Assembly: GCA_900323505.1 (NCBI GenBank)
Contig: OOIN01000001.1
Span: 2,046,001 to 2,110,000 of the forward strand
Direction: 5' to 3'
DNA length: 64,000 nucleotides
From: Ustilago trichophora
Taxonomy: Eukaryota; Basidiomycota; Ustilaginomycetes; Ustilaginales; Ustilaginaceae
Shown: one piece after another, positions 1 through 9,318 of the stretch
How the letters are laid out: every line of letters starts with the position of its first letter
How positions within the stretch are numbered: the stretch's first letter is position 1
Position numbers and translations under genes: made by a program
The notes under the pieces: generated by a model
What the model saw: only the letters and a program-made list of their open reading frames with translations
What the model was told of the DNA's origin: nothing
Databases searched by the model: none

Positions 1-2
1 AT

Positions 3-1145
3 GAGAACGCCTGGTTCGCGCATGCCGCTGATCCCGAAGAGTCATACTCTGTCAACGGCACCGAGTCGCTCTTCGAGCCAACATCGTCAGCACGCACAGT
101 TTCAACAGGAAAGCAGACGAGCAGCCTCACGCGCTACGTTCCAGCTTCGGCCTACAGCCAGCGCGTCCGAGAGATCCGCGTCGTTTCTGTTGACGACGTG
201 CGCCGCGAATACACGCTCGCTCTGGCACGACTCGAGCTGGTCAAGCGATATCCCGACCTTGCCTACTCTACAACGGTGCTACGACCATCGGATGCCGTGC
301 TCCTGTTTGTCAACAGCGACTCGTTCGACTCGGCATTTAATATGGCTTGGAGCCTGGGCGTCGACATGACCCCGATCTTCTCGGCTCTCACCGTCAAGGC
401 GGTAGCACTTTCGCGAGCCAAACTCGACCGCGATAATCTCAAGCAAAAGAGCAAGGGCAAAGCCATCAATGGAAATGCTGACGAGAAGGAAGACGATGTT
501 CATCCCGAGATTGCCGAGCTGGAGGAGGCGGACGAAGATCTGCTTGAGCCCGAGGCCGTATTTTTGACCCTGTCAGAGAAGTCGGCCAGCTGGGAAGGCT
601 CCGCTGCAGAACGAGCTTGGAGCTATCTGCAGTTCCATCTCGAGATGTATGATTCGGAAGAGGATGGCAAGTACTACCGCGTGGTGCTGTCCCGCACCTC
701 CTCGCTTGACCATGCTGTCGCTCCAAGGTGGTTGACAGAGTGGTTTACTCGAACTGGCAACAGCGACCTGCTGCTTCGTATCTGGATCGATAATCAGCTC
801 ATCATTGAAGCTGCCAAGTTCGCTACGAAATGGTTGCAAGATGCCACTACACAGGCGGCCACTCTATCGCGCGCCCATGAGCAGTACATTTCCAGTCACA
901 TCATCGACACGCTCCTTGTCAACCTGGACGAGAAGACTGGCACGATCGTACCATCACGACGAGCTGAGGCAGCACAGGCAAGGAATGCGCTCCAACAGGC
1001 TCGCAAGAAGCATATCGATGCTCTTGCGGCAAGATCGAGGACGCTGAAGCGACAAGCCGAACAGGATGCTTTCCGACAGGAAAAGCGACGCGAGCAGCAG
1101 GGCGATTCGTTGGGCAGACCCGGGGCGGGGCTTCGAGCATACTAG
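3..1145 (+). CDS. NUP160: Nucleoporin Nup160/Nup120-like, C-terminal part (5' end outside window)
   Basis: The reading frame is already open at base 3 and runs to a stop at 1143-1145, so only the last ~380 residues are present. Nup160 (yeast Nup120) is a scaffold subunit of the Y-shaped nuclear pore complex. The visible part is helical. Around residues 60-110 it has the REYxLAxARLxL pattern, followed by a segment ending in MTPIFSALTVKAVAL, which matches the helical tail of metazoan Nup160 in order and spacing. Further on are the AWSYLQFHLEMY helix and a PRWLTEWF helix, also characteristic of that tail. An acidic linker (DEKEDDVHPEIAELEEADED) and a basic, coiled C-terminus (ARKKHIDALAARSRTLKR) look like fungal additions. 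No intron is needed in this part. An ATG-initiated short ORF at base 1 in another frame is a shadow. Confidence 0.8.
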   Translation, partial: ENAWFAHAADPEESYSVNGTESLFEPTSSARTVSTGKQTSSLTRYVPASAYSQRVREIRVVSVDDVRREYTLALARLELVKRYPDLAYSTTVLRPSDAVLLFVNSDSFDSAFNMAWSLGVDMTPIFSALTVKAVALSRAKLDRDNLKQKSKGKAINGNADEKEDDVHPEIAELEEADEDLLEPEAVFLTLSEKSASWEGSAAERAWSYLQFHLEMYDSEEDGKYYRVVLSRTSSLDHAVAPRWLTEWFTRTGNSDLLLRIWIDNQLIIEAAKFATKWLQDATTQAATLSRAHEQYISSHIIDTLLVNLDEKTGTIVPSRRAEAAQARNALQQARKKHIDALAARSRTLKRQAEQDAFRQEKRREQQGDSLGRPGAGLRAY

Positions 1146-2274
1146 TAGGGTCGATCAAGCATGCATATCGGAGCCTTTCATCACAATGCTAATTTGTAGA
1201 ATGCCATTCAAAGATTGTTACCACATGAAGCTGCAGAAGAGAAAAGGAATGGTGAGCGAAAGTTGAGTAGATTTGTGATCGTCGTCAGGGTCATCTCTAT
1301 TTTGTCAGACTTAGTGACTTCACGTAAGAAGACCGAACCTTGAAGTGGGCTGTGAGAATACGTGCGATTGATGACCGATTCAATGCTTGTCAGTCGACAG
1401 CATCGGCCGGAAGACTTCATCTTTGGGAGACATAAGGTGGGGGAAAGAGGGGTGCACACTTCCAGGAAAAAAAGTGGGCTTACAGACGGCTTCCGGAAAA
1501 GACGGAAGGTTGAAGCCAAAGAAGGGTGCAAGCCGTGCAAGCCATGCAAGCCTCCGCACTCGACAAAAAAAAAAAAAAAAAAAAAAAAACAATATGATTT
1601 GGGAGTCCGAGTTCATTCTTCTTTCAAGGTCACAAGGCGACAAAGGCACGACAACAGCCGACTGTTGCTTTCCAGCTTTGAAATTGATTTTCGAAAATTT
1701 AAAATTCCTTTGGGTAAGCTGTTGCTGCGAGGCACGAGTGGGGAACAGAATACAGTAGTCACGTCTCCGTCAAATCCGTGATGCGCCTCTCGATAAAAAA
1801 AAAAGGAGTTGCCGTTGGTCAATCATGGAGTGTACTGTACGTGTGGAGAGAAAGCCAACCAGCGCCAGGTCGACTGTCCAGTTGTACAACCGTGCTTCGT
1901 TCGACCGACCGACCGACAGATTGAAGCCAAGCTTAAGCAAGCCGGCAAAGTGTTGGCAAGCTCGACGTTGCCGTGAACTCCAGATGGACAACATACCAAC
2001 ACCTGACCTGTGCAACGCTACACCGTTCCCACACTGATTCGATCAGCTGGTATAAGATTCCCACCCCTTCCGTCTCACCTTCCCCCCTCTTGACGGATAA
2101 CCAACACTAGCCCAACCACCCTCTCACTTCCATCATCAAGGAGATCGATTGCAACCGCAAGCATTTCACTTCTGCTCCATCTACGATCCACTGCTTAACA
2201 TAGGGCAGTCCACCAACACGGAACTTACTAACTTGCTCTGCGAAGACCTCGAGGCAACACTATCCATACACACA
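1146..2274. other. Intergenic region with a 25-nt poly(A) tract
   Basis: There is no credible gene here; the small ORFs have biased composition and no family features. The region holds a run of 25 A at 1565-1589, a shorter A run at 1795-1804, and a TGTACTGTAC motif at 1831-1840. The segment before 2275 (pyrimidine-rich, CCAACACTAGCCCAACC-like) is probably the promoter and 5' leader of the monooxygenase gene. The in-frame extension upstream of 2275 starts only with TTG and is treated as leader. Confidence 0.6.
1565..1589. repeat. Poly(A) tract, 25 nt
   Basis: An uninterrupted run of A between the nucleoporin and monooxygenase genes. Confidence 0.85.
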
Positions 2275-4461
2275 ATGCCGACACAAGCATTCTCAGCGCC
2301 AGGACAGGTGGTCGAGGAGGCCAAGGCTGGCGGCCACCACGCCCACGGCACTCACAACTACCCGGATCCCCTCACACACATTGACCGCACCTCGTGGGAT
2401 GTCACCATCATCGGTGCCGGTCCTGCCGGTCTCATGCTTGCAAGCTCGCTTGCTCGATTCGGTGGCTTCGACGTGCTTGTTATTGACGAGCGGTCCGAGC
2501 CTACCACTGCCGGCCGTGCTGACGGTATTCAGCCCCGAACCATCGAGGTGCTCCGCAACATGGAGCCTCTTGGATCTGAATTCTTTGACCGCAGTGCACC
2601 TTCGTACGAGCGAACCTTCTGGGACCCTCGCTCGGATGGTCAGCGCGGTATCGAGCGTACTCGACGTGTGCAGTCTTTCCCTACCGACATGGAAATCCAG
2701 GACAACTGCACGCTCGGTCTGCAGCAGGGTTTGATCGAGGGCGGCTTCCTCAGGGACATGGAGCGACACGGACAGCGCGTCACCCGCCCTTGGGCTTACC
2801 AGAACTTTGAGATGACTGACGACCCAACATACCCCGTCACCGTCACTCTGGAGAAGATGAAGCCCGTCCTCGAGTCGACCAACGAAGGTGGTGCCCCCAT
2901 CAGCATCATCAAGCCCACTGGCGAGACCAAGACCATCCGCACCAAGTACCTCGTCGGCTGTGATGGTGGTAGGTCACGCCTGCGAAAGACGCTCGAGGAT
3001 CGCCACAATTTTACTTTCAACGGTGACTGGGTCGACACGCTCTGGGCTGCGCTCGACTGTGTTGTCGAGACCAACTTCCCCGATGTCCGCAAGATCGCTG
3101 CTATCCACTCCAAAAACCACGGTGCGCTCTACATCTTCCCACGGGAGAACAACGAGAAAGGCGAGCCCATCATTCGATGCTACACTCAGGTCAACCGTCT
3201 CGAGGGCGAGAAGAGCAAGGAGTCGGCGCTCGATGCCCGAGACAAGGTCACGGCCGAGATGGTCATGAAGGCGATCAAGGAGATTGCCTATCCCTACAAC
3301 TTTAACTTCAAGGGTGTCGAGTGGTTCACCTGCTACCCCATTGGTCAGCGTCTGATCTCGAGATACTCGCTTCCTGCTGGCAAGACTGCCGATGGCGTTT
3401 CCTTCCCTGGTCACCGTGTGCTTCTTGCCGGTGATGCTTGCCACACCCACTCGCCCAAGGCTGGTCAGGGTATGAACACTGCCATCATCGACTCGCAGGC
3501 ATTGGCTTGGAGGATCAACCTCGTCGAGAAGGGGCTGGCTGACCCCGACATCCTCCTCAGCACCTACCACGAGGAGCGTCACGCTACCGGCAAGCAGCTG
3601 ATCGACTTTGACTCGGAGTACTCGGCGCTCTTCTCGGGTGAGGTGCCCAAGAACACGCCTCACGTTGCCCAGATGACCGAGGCCGAGAAGCGCGAGCACT
3701 TTATCAACATCCAGCGCCGCAACGCTGCCTTTACGACTGGTGCCGGTGTCATCTACGCCGACAACGTTCTCAACCACCGCGACCCCCAGAAGAAGCTTGG
3801 CGTTGCCAAGATCACCGACAAGCTCGAGCCTGGTCGTCGCTTGCAGCCTGCATGGGCCACTCGCTGGTCCAACTCGCAGCCTGTGCGCATGATTCACGAG
3901 ATCCAGTTCACCGCTCCCGGTGGCTTCCGTCTCTACGTCTGCGCTGGTGACCTCAACAAGAACATGCGTCACCTCGAGGCCTTTGCTCAGCACCTTGCCT
4001 CGCCACACTCGTTTGTCAACCGCTTCCGCGCCAATCAACGTGCTCTCCTTCTCCAGCACCGTGCATACCATCAACTACCCACCTCGCTCAACACTGGTCT
4101 CGCTGACGGCTTCGCCTCGGAAGCAAACCCCTTCTTCCATCTCCTCCTCATCGTCAAGACCCAGCGCTTCAACATCGAGATCGAGCAGATCCAGCATCTT
4201 GGTGCCCTCAAGAGCATGCTCTACTGCGACGACATCGAAGCGGGTCACGGCGCATTCAAGGTCACCCTTGACGACCAGTTTGTGGGCGGCCTTCACGACA
4301 AGTGGGGTCTCCCCAACGGCGGTATTGTCGTCGTAAGGCCAGATGGATACGTCGGTGCTATCGCTCCCATCGATCAGGGACAGGTAGGATTCGAGGCCCT
4401 CGAAAAGTACTTTGAGGGATTCTTGAGACCTGCACCCGTCGCCCAAAAGACTAGGTTGTAG
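2275..4461 (+). CDS. Phenol 2-monooxygenase (FAD-dependent aromatic hydroxylase)
   Basis: A 728-residue intronless protein of the class A flavoprotein monooxygenase family, phenol hydroxylase type, which hydroxylates phenol to catechol using NADPH and O2. The N-terminus carries the dinucleotide-binding motif GAGPAG (residues 47-52). A GCDGGRSRLRKTL segment follows, corresponding to the DG motif that contacts FAD and NAD(P)H. The second FAD motif LAGDACHTHSPKAGQGMN has its Asp near residue 387. The last ~170 residues form the thioredoxin-like dimerisation domain typical of this subfamily, ending in VVVRPDGYVGAI. Start chosen: the first ATG in frame (2275); 42 further upstream codons are open but begin with TTG. 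Length fits fungal phenol hydroxylases (about 650-750). No catechol dioxygenase or other ring-cleavage gene is nearby, so the natural substrate is uncertain. Confidence 0.85.
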   Translation: MPTQAFSAPGQVVEEAKAGGHHAHGTHNYPDPLTHIDRTSWDVTIIGAGPAGLMLASSLARFGGFDVLVIDERSEPTTAGRADGIQPRTIEVLRNMEPLGSEFFDRSAPSYERTFWDPRSDGQRGIERTRRVQSFPTDMEIQDNCTLGLQQGLIEGGFLRDMERHGQRVTRPWAYQNFEMTDDPTYPVTVTLEKMKPVLESTNEGGAPISIIKPTGETKTIRTKYLVGCDGGRSRLRKTLEDRHNFTFNGDWVDTLWAALDCVVETNFPDVRKIAAIHSKNHGALYIFPRENNEKGEPIIRCYTQVNRLEGEKSKESALDARDKVTAEMVMKAIKEIAYPYNFNFKGVEWFTCYPIGQRLISRYSLPAGKTADGVSFPGHRVLLAGDACHTHSPKAGQGMNTAIIDSQALAWRINLVEKGLADPDILLSTYHEERHATGKQLIDFDSEYSALFSGEVPKNTPHVAQMTEAEKREHFINIQRRNAAFTTGAGVIYADNVLNHRDPQKKLGVAKITDKLEPGRRLQPAWATRWSNSQPVRMIHEIQFTAPGGFRLYVCAGDLNKNMRHLEAFAQHLASPHSFVNRFRANQRALLLQHRAYHQLPTSLNTGLADGFASEANPFFHLLLIVKTQRFNIEIEQIQHLGALKSMLYCDDIEAGHGAFKVTLDDQFVGGLHDKWGLPNGGIVVVRPDGYVGAIAPIDQGQVGFEALEKYFEGFLRPAPVAQKTRL

Positions 4462-4905
4462 AAAGGCGGGTTTCAAGCAAGTCTTTCCCGCTTTCATATC
4501 ATATATATCCATTATTTGCTCTGCATTTTCCGGTTGGCAATTGATCTTTCGTAACAACCTTCACGGCGTGCGACGTGTGCGGAGCTAAATGCCCAAACCT
4601 GAATCAAGTGCAGAACCCGATACGAAATGGCAGAGCTTAGTACAATCCATGAGGAACGTGTCTTCACCCACCTCCAAGTGACACAAATCACTGTCCCTGC
4701 AAGCTAGAACAAGTCGTTACTAGATTTAAGAAAGAGATACAAGTACAAGTTACGAGGAGATTTTACTACGAGAGAAGGAAAAAAAGGAAAGTCTGAGATG
4801 CAGCCGTGTGATGTGAGGTCGGATCTCAATTTGTGTCCCGATGGTAGAGAGACGTGGGGTATGATCGGGAAGAGGCAAGTTTGGAGGTGTGGGGGAGAGG
4901 CCCTT
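4462..4905. other. Short intergenic region between convergent genes
   Basis: Shared 3' flank of the monooxygenase (+) and the serine-rich protein (-). It is AT-richer than the coding DNA (for example ATATCATATATATCC near 4496-4510), as expected for 3' ends. No gene seen. Confidence 0.6.
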
Positions 4906-6702
4906 TTAGAGCATGCTAGCGATGCTCATTGTAGATCTTGGTGTAGCGGGGGCGTCCCCGTCCGAATCGGCGGCCTCTTCTTTTTTGATCTTCTTTTCCG
5001 ACTTGACCTGCAAGTGCGACGACGGGGTTGCCCTGCCAGCTCCGGTTGCTGCTGCAGATTTGGATGCGGAAGCTGACTCGCCGTTGTTAGGGAGCTCATC
5101 GCGAGATGGAGAGGAGGCTTGCGAGTCGTCGGCATCCGCTTCGTCGATCGTCTTTGACGCTGGGATAGGTCGCGAGATGCTTGGCTTGCGGGCCCACGAA
5201 AAGTCGCCAAAGGTGGTGCGGAACTGAGGGTTGGGCTGACTCAAGCGCTTCATGGGAAGCTCCTTTGCTTGCTTAGCCAGTGCCTCGAGCCCGGAGCACG
5301 ACCGCTGACGATGCTCAATCAATTCTGCAAAGTTGGAGAGCACGTTGGCGAGGCTGCTAGACGAACCGCGATGCGACGATGAAAACGAACCGCTGGGAAC
5401 ACTGTGTGCCGTTCTTGCCAACGGTCCGCCCAAGAAGTCGCCAAAGGGCGAGGTTCCTCTGGACATGACGCGGGACTCGGGCGCTGAATGCTGCTGAGGA
5501 GATTCTGGTCCACGCATCTTGTCATCGCCAACTTCTGCCGTCTGCGGGCTCAGAGTCGGGTTGGGGTTGAAAAGGGGGTCGATGCGGACAGAGCTTCGAC
5601 GACGCTCGAGTTCAAGCGCCTTTTGCGCCCATTCCTTTTCAAAGCGGTAGAAGCGACTGTACGTGTGAGCGGCTTGTTTGGCCTCATCAAAGATGCCCTC
5701 GCTTGATCGCCATTCGGGCAACTTGCTGGACGAAGACGAGGATGGCTCGACGGCTGCGGAGGCGTTCAGAGTGATGGCAGGCGTGCTAGTTGGCGATGTA
5801 GGCGATGACGCCTGATGCAAGCGCGTAGCGGACATCTCATCGTCCTCGTCGTCAGCTGCTCTTGCAGGAGTGGATGCAGCGTCCTGCGCTGTATTTGGCT
5901 CATCCGCTTCATGAGTAGCCGTCAGCGGCGCGGAAGACAGAGGGCTCTTTGGGGTAGTCGGTGTCACAGGCACAGCCAATGTCGATGCATGCGTCTTCGT
6001 TGGCGACGATGGGGCGGGTGTGCCAGCTGAAGGGGTGGAAGCTGCTGAAGACTGAGGGGTAAGGCCGAGGTGATTGGCGAGCACTGTGGCGATGGCAACA
6101 TTCTGTGAGGCTGTCTCAACGTGACGAGACATGTCGTGGCTCATGCTGCCAACGCTAGCCTTGCGAGCCTGCTCGATGAGCATGCCGAGTTGCTCGACGC
6201 GCTGACGCTTCTGCTCCTGCTCTGGGTATGTTGACAAGCGACGCTGGCCGGCCTGACTCTGCAATACTGCTGCTGCAGCGGCGGTGGCAAGGTTGATGAT
6301 GCTGGCTCGGCGCAATGGGTCGGTGGGAAGCTGGATCTCAGCAGCCGAAGCTACCTTGTAAGCAGCGGAATCTGCGTCTGCCTCATACTTGCGCTTAGCG
6401 CCGTGGGACTCGCTGAGAGCGGGAGAGAGGGAGCCTTTAGGTGAAGACATTCGTGCCTGCGCTTCCGACACGTGCGAGAGGTTGGTGAGAAGCTGGTTGA
6501 TAGCAAGCTTGGCGTGCGATGAGCCTGCGTGCGAATCAGAGGTGCTGCTGGAATTGGCGATGGAAGTGTTGATAGAGAGATCAACGCGGGAGCCTCGACG
6601 CGAAGAGGGCGCGCTGCCTACAGGTACGTCAACCCAAGACCCTCGACGTGAAACTGCTGGTGAAGAAGGCGTCAAGGATGCTCTGCGGGTAGCGACGGAC
6701 AT
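4906..6702 (-). CDS. Serine-rich protein of unknown function with repeated RRxS sites
   Basis: A 598-residue protein that I do not recognise. The ATG is at 6702; the frame extends four codons further only to a GTG, and a TGA lies just upstream. It is rich in Ser, Ala and Pro and mostly looks disordered. Two stretches look folded or helical: one around TYSRFYRFEKEWAQKALE and one around VLSNFAELIEHRQRS. The basic-plus-Ser signature R-R-x-S recurs (TRRASL, SRRGSW, SRRGSR, LRRAS, RRRSS), which is the consensus for cAMP-dependent protein kinase. A KKIKKEE patch close to the C-terminus and a KRKYE segment could be nuclear signals. It is convergent with the monooxygenase and followed upstream by a long region without genes. 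A regulator or scaffold is possible, but nothing in the sequence proves it. Confidence 0.75.
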   Translation of the reverse strand: MSVATRRASLTPSSPAVSRRGSWVDVPVGSAPSSRRGSRVDLSINTSIANSSSTSDSHAGSSHAKLAINQLLTNLSHVSEAQARMSSPKGSLSPALSESHGAKRKYEADADSAAYKVASAAEIQLPTDPLRRASIINLATAAAAAVLQSQAGQRRLSTYPEQEQKRQRVEQLGMLIEQARKASVGSMSHDMSRHVETASQNVAIATVLANHLGLTPQSSAASTPSAGTPAPSSPTKTHASTLAVPVTPTTPKSPLSSAPLTATHEADEPNTAQDAASTPARAADDEDDEMSATRLHQASSPTSPTSTPAITLNASAAVEPSSSSSSKLPEWRSSEGIFDEAKQAAHTYSRFYRFEKEWAQKALELERRRSSVRIDPLFNPNPTLSPQTAEVGDDKMRGPESPQQHSAPESRVMSRGTSPFGDFLGGPLARTAHSVPSGSFSSSHRGSSSSLANVLSNFAELIEHRQRSCSGLEALAKQAKELPMKRLSQPNPQFRTTFGDFSWARKPSISRPIPASKTIDEADADDSQASSPSRDELPNNGESASASKSAAATGAGRATPSSHLQVKSEKKIKKEEAADSDGDAPATPRSTMSIASML

Positions 6703-7694
6703 GACGTTGGCCACGGAAGCAGATGTATACCGCTTCGTGCACGTCGTTCAGGAGTTGGGCCGAACTGAGTTGAATAGCAAGCAGCAGCTGGGCGTCAACG
6801 AGATGCTAGTTAGGAACGAGTGAAGCGCAAGTTGGGGGCAGAGCGTTATTATGGATCGTTTGATGCGTAGACGTGCTGAAGCGTGGCAGCTATTGTCGCG
6901 TGGACGGGGTTGCTGCTGCTTTCAATGCGCCTAGGTTGTCGGAGAATCTGGTCTCGTATGCGTTGCAAATGTTGTGCGCAGGCTGGCTACAACATTGAAG
7001 ATGGGCGTAGTGTTTCAGGTAGATGATTCGCAAAGGTGTAGAGGTAGAGAATGTCAAGATGTTGTCGAGCGGCAGGATAATGGTGAATATCGTGTTTCTG
7101 CCGACGTCGATCTGCAAATTTGTTGGAAGGAGTCGGGTCTGTCGAGTCTGCTGGGTCTGCTAGGTCAAGTGAGCGATGTTGTGTACGGTGCTGGTCAGGG
7201 GTCAAGAAAGAGGATGATGAATGGCTTAGGTGAAGGAAGGCAAGGAAAGGCAAATGTGAATGGCGGGGATGTGAGGATCTGACGATGAGGATGGAGTGGG
7301 TTGCGGGAGAGAATGGCAGGTAAGGGACAAAAGGGCCGCGAGGGTGCCGTTGACGGGAGAACTTCTTCTGAGTCGAGGTAGCAAAGGGCTTCGGGATGAC
7401 GGAAGAGGTCGAGTGCACCTACAGCTTGTCGTGGAACAAGACCGGCCCTTGTGTAACTGTAGATTCGGTTGGATATGAATTTGCCCGAAGCCAACGTCCC
7501 AGACCCACGAACAAGATTCGAGCAAAAGCGAGAGAGAGTGAGAGAAAGGGCCACAAGCGACAGCGCCGCGCCGGGGGGAAACACAAGCAAAGCAAAGCAG
7601 AGATGTGTAGGCGCAAGGTTGGCTAAGAAAGCAGACGACAAGCCAGCGCGGGATGTGGGAAGCGAAAGAGCCGAGTGAGGGACCGAACGCCCAA

Positions 7695-7763
7695 TTTTTT
7701 TTTTTATTTTTTTTTTGTCCTGTAAAAGATAAAAAATAAAAAATAAAATAAAATAAAATAAAA
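7695..7763. repeat. A/T-rich low-complexity tract with AAAAT units
   Basis: Two T runs on the plus strand are followed, after a short non-repeat spacer, by AAAAAAT and then tandem AAAAT units. It is a simple repeat, probably prone to slippage. Confidence 0.85.
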
Positions 7764-8396
7764 GAGCGGGGAGAACGAGAATCCAGCCTGAAATGCTGTG
7801 TGTGAGAGGAGCAGCACCTTCCATCGGAAATTGCAATGAAGGGATCCATGTCCAACGGGATCAATTGCTCAAAAGGCTAGCTAAAATGCAGTCCGTTGAC
7901 CAGTCACTCGTACACACACACACGCGGGAGGCGCCAAAAAAGTGAGGCCAGGACAGCAGACAAAGATCCCAACGCTAAACCTTGGAGGGAACCACACGAC
8001 AGGGGAGAACTCTTTCACTCTTTAGCTCAGGAGTCTGGGTCGAGTCGTGTTCTAGGTCCAGTTCCAGTCCTTTGAATCCGAGCGAGACGCACTAATCTGC
8101 TGTGGTGAATGAGATCGTAATTGCGGTTTTGAGTGGGCGGCTCAAAGAAGTATGCGAAGCTAGACCGGAGCCGCCGCTGGGTACTGCAGCAGTCGCCAGC
8201 GCTAAAAAGCGCACTCGTTCGGTCGTTTCTGCACTGCAAAGGCAAAGCGAATCGGCACATTTGGATTTCCCACCCACGCGCAACTACGGAATGTGGCCCG
8301 AATAATGTGGGCTCAAATCCAGCTTGAGGGCCTGCACTTGAGCTTGGTCTAGGTCCTAACAAGCTTATGCACGACCGAGCGGGTCTCGAATATGTC

Positions 8397-8416
8397 TTTT
8401 TTTTTAAAAAAAAAAA
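8397..8416. repeat. T9A11 palindromic tract
   Basis: Nine T are followed directly by eleven A, a perfect short inverted repeat. A near-identical tract occurs at 9298-9318. Confidence 0.85.
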
Positions 8417-9297
8417 TGTAAACTGAGTTGATGCCACGGTGTTCAAAGAAGAAAATAAACGACAAATCGATGCGCCCAAGTGCCTCAGATCTTGCTTTTT
8501 CTCAACCCGACTTGCAGCCAGGCGAACAAGGGAAGAGGGTTTGGTGTGAATTTCAGTCTTTTGCTCGTCCGTCGGATCCACAAATGCGTTCTCACAAAGC
8601 CTACTTTGTACTTTTATTACGATCAACTCAAGATTTCAATTTACGCAAATTCAACTTAGCGTTGCTCCGCTTTTCATCCTTTTTCCAACCGCGCATAGAC
8701 GTTGGTTGCGGCCTGTCTTCGATCTCGAGCCGCAGGTCTCGCTTCCTATAGCCACGCGACTGGATAGATGGTTGGCTGTGATGGATGGACGCATGGAATC
8801 GACGAAAGGTTCCCCCCTGTATGTGGTTGTATCGAGTGATTGGATTCCAAGCGGTACAATCAAATATTAATTTAGAGATGAGATGCGACGACGCACTCAA
8901 TTCCAAATCCCGGTGGGGATTGACTGTCCTCTTTACCTGAACAGCCAAGGTACAATTGTGGCTCTCTCCGGCCTTCAGCCTCACCGGTTTTTGGAATTTC
9001 TGAGCATTTCAACTTGCTGCTGTTACATCCCTCCCTTGATACGCGAAATGAAGTTCAGAGATGGACCTGAACTGGGCTTTTTGTGGCTATTGACTGGATG
9101 CGTCATTTCCATCAGAACCAGCAAAGGTGTGGGGTGAAAGTGAATGCGTCGATAAGGGCGCAGCTGAGCGAAACCAAAACACCGGGCGCTGGTATGCGTC
9201 TTGTGAGGTGGTTCACAGGATGAAACAGCCAGCCATGGTCTTGAATACAAACTAGTGAGCATGGTAGAGGAAAGAGGCAGGATGTAATTTCTTATTG

Positions 9298-9318
9298 TTT
9301 TTTTTTTTAAAAAAAAAA
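9298..9318. repeat. T11A10 palindromic tract
   Basis: Eleven T are followed directly by ten A. With the similar tract at 8397-8416 it bounds an 881-bp segment with no recognised gene. Confidence 0.85.

Noticed and set aside
1362..1781. A 139-codon plus-strand frame with a poly-Lys run
   Set aside because: The Lys run is the 25-nt A tract; no other support.
2974..4074. A 366-codon minus-strand frame
   Set aside because: Antisense to the phenol monooxygenase; a composition shadow.
8027..8626. A 199-codon minus-strand frame
   Set aside because: Biased composition, a long Lys/Phe run from the T9A11 tract, and no family features.
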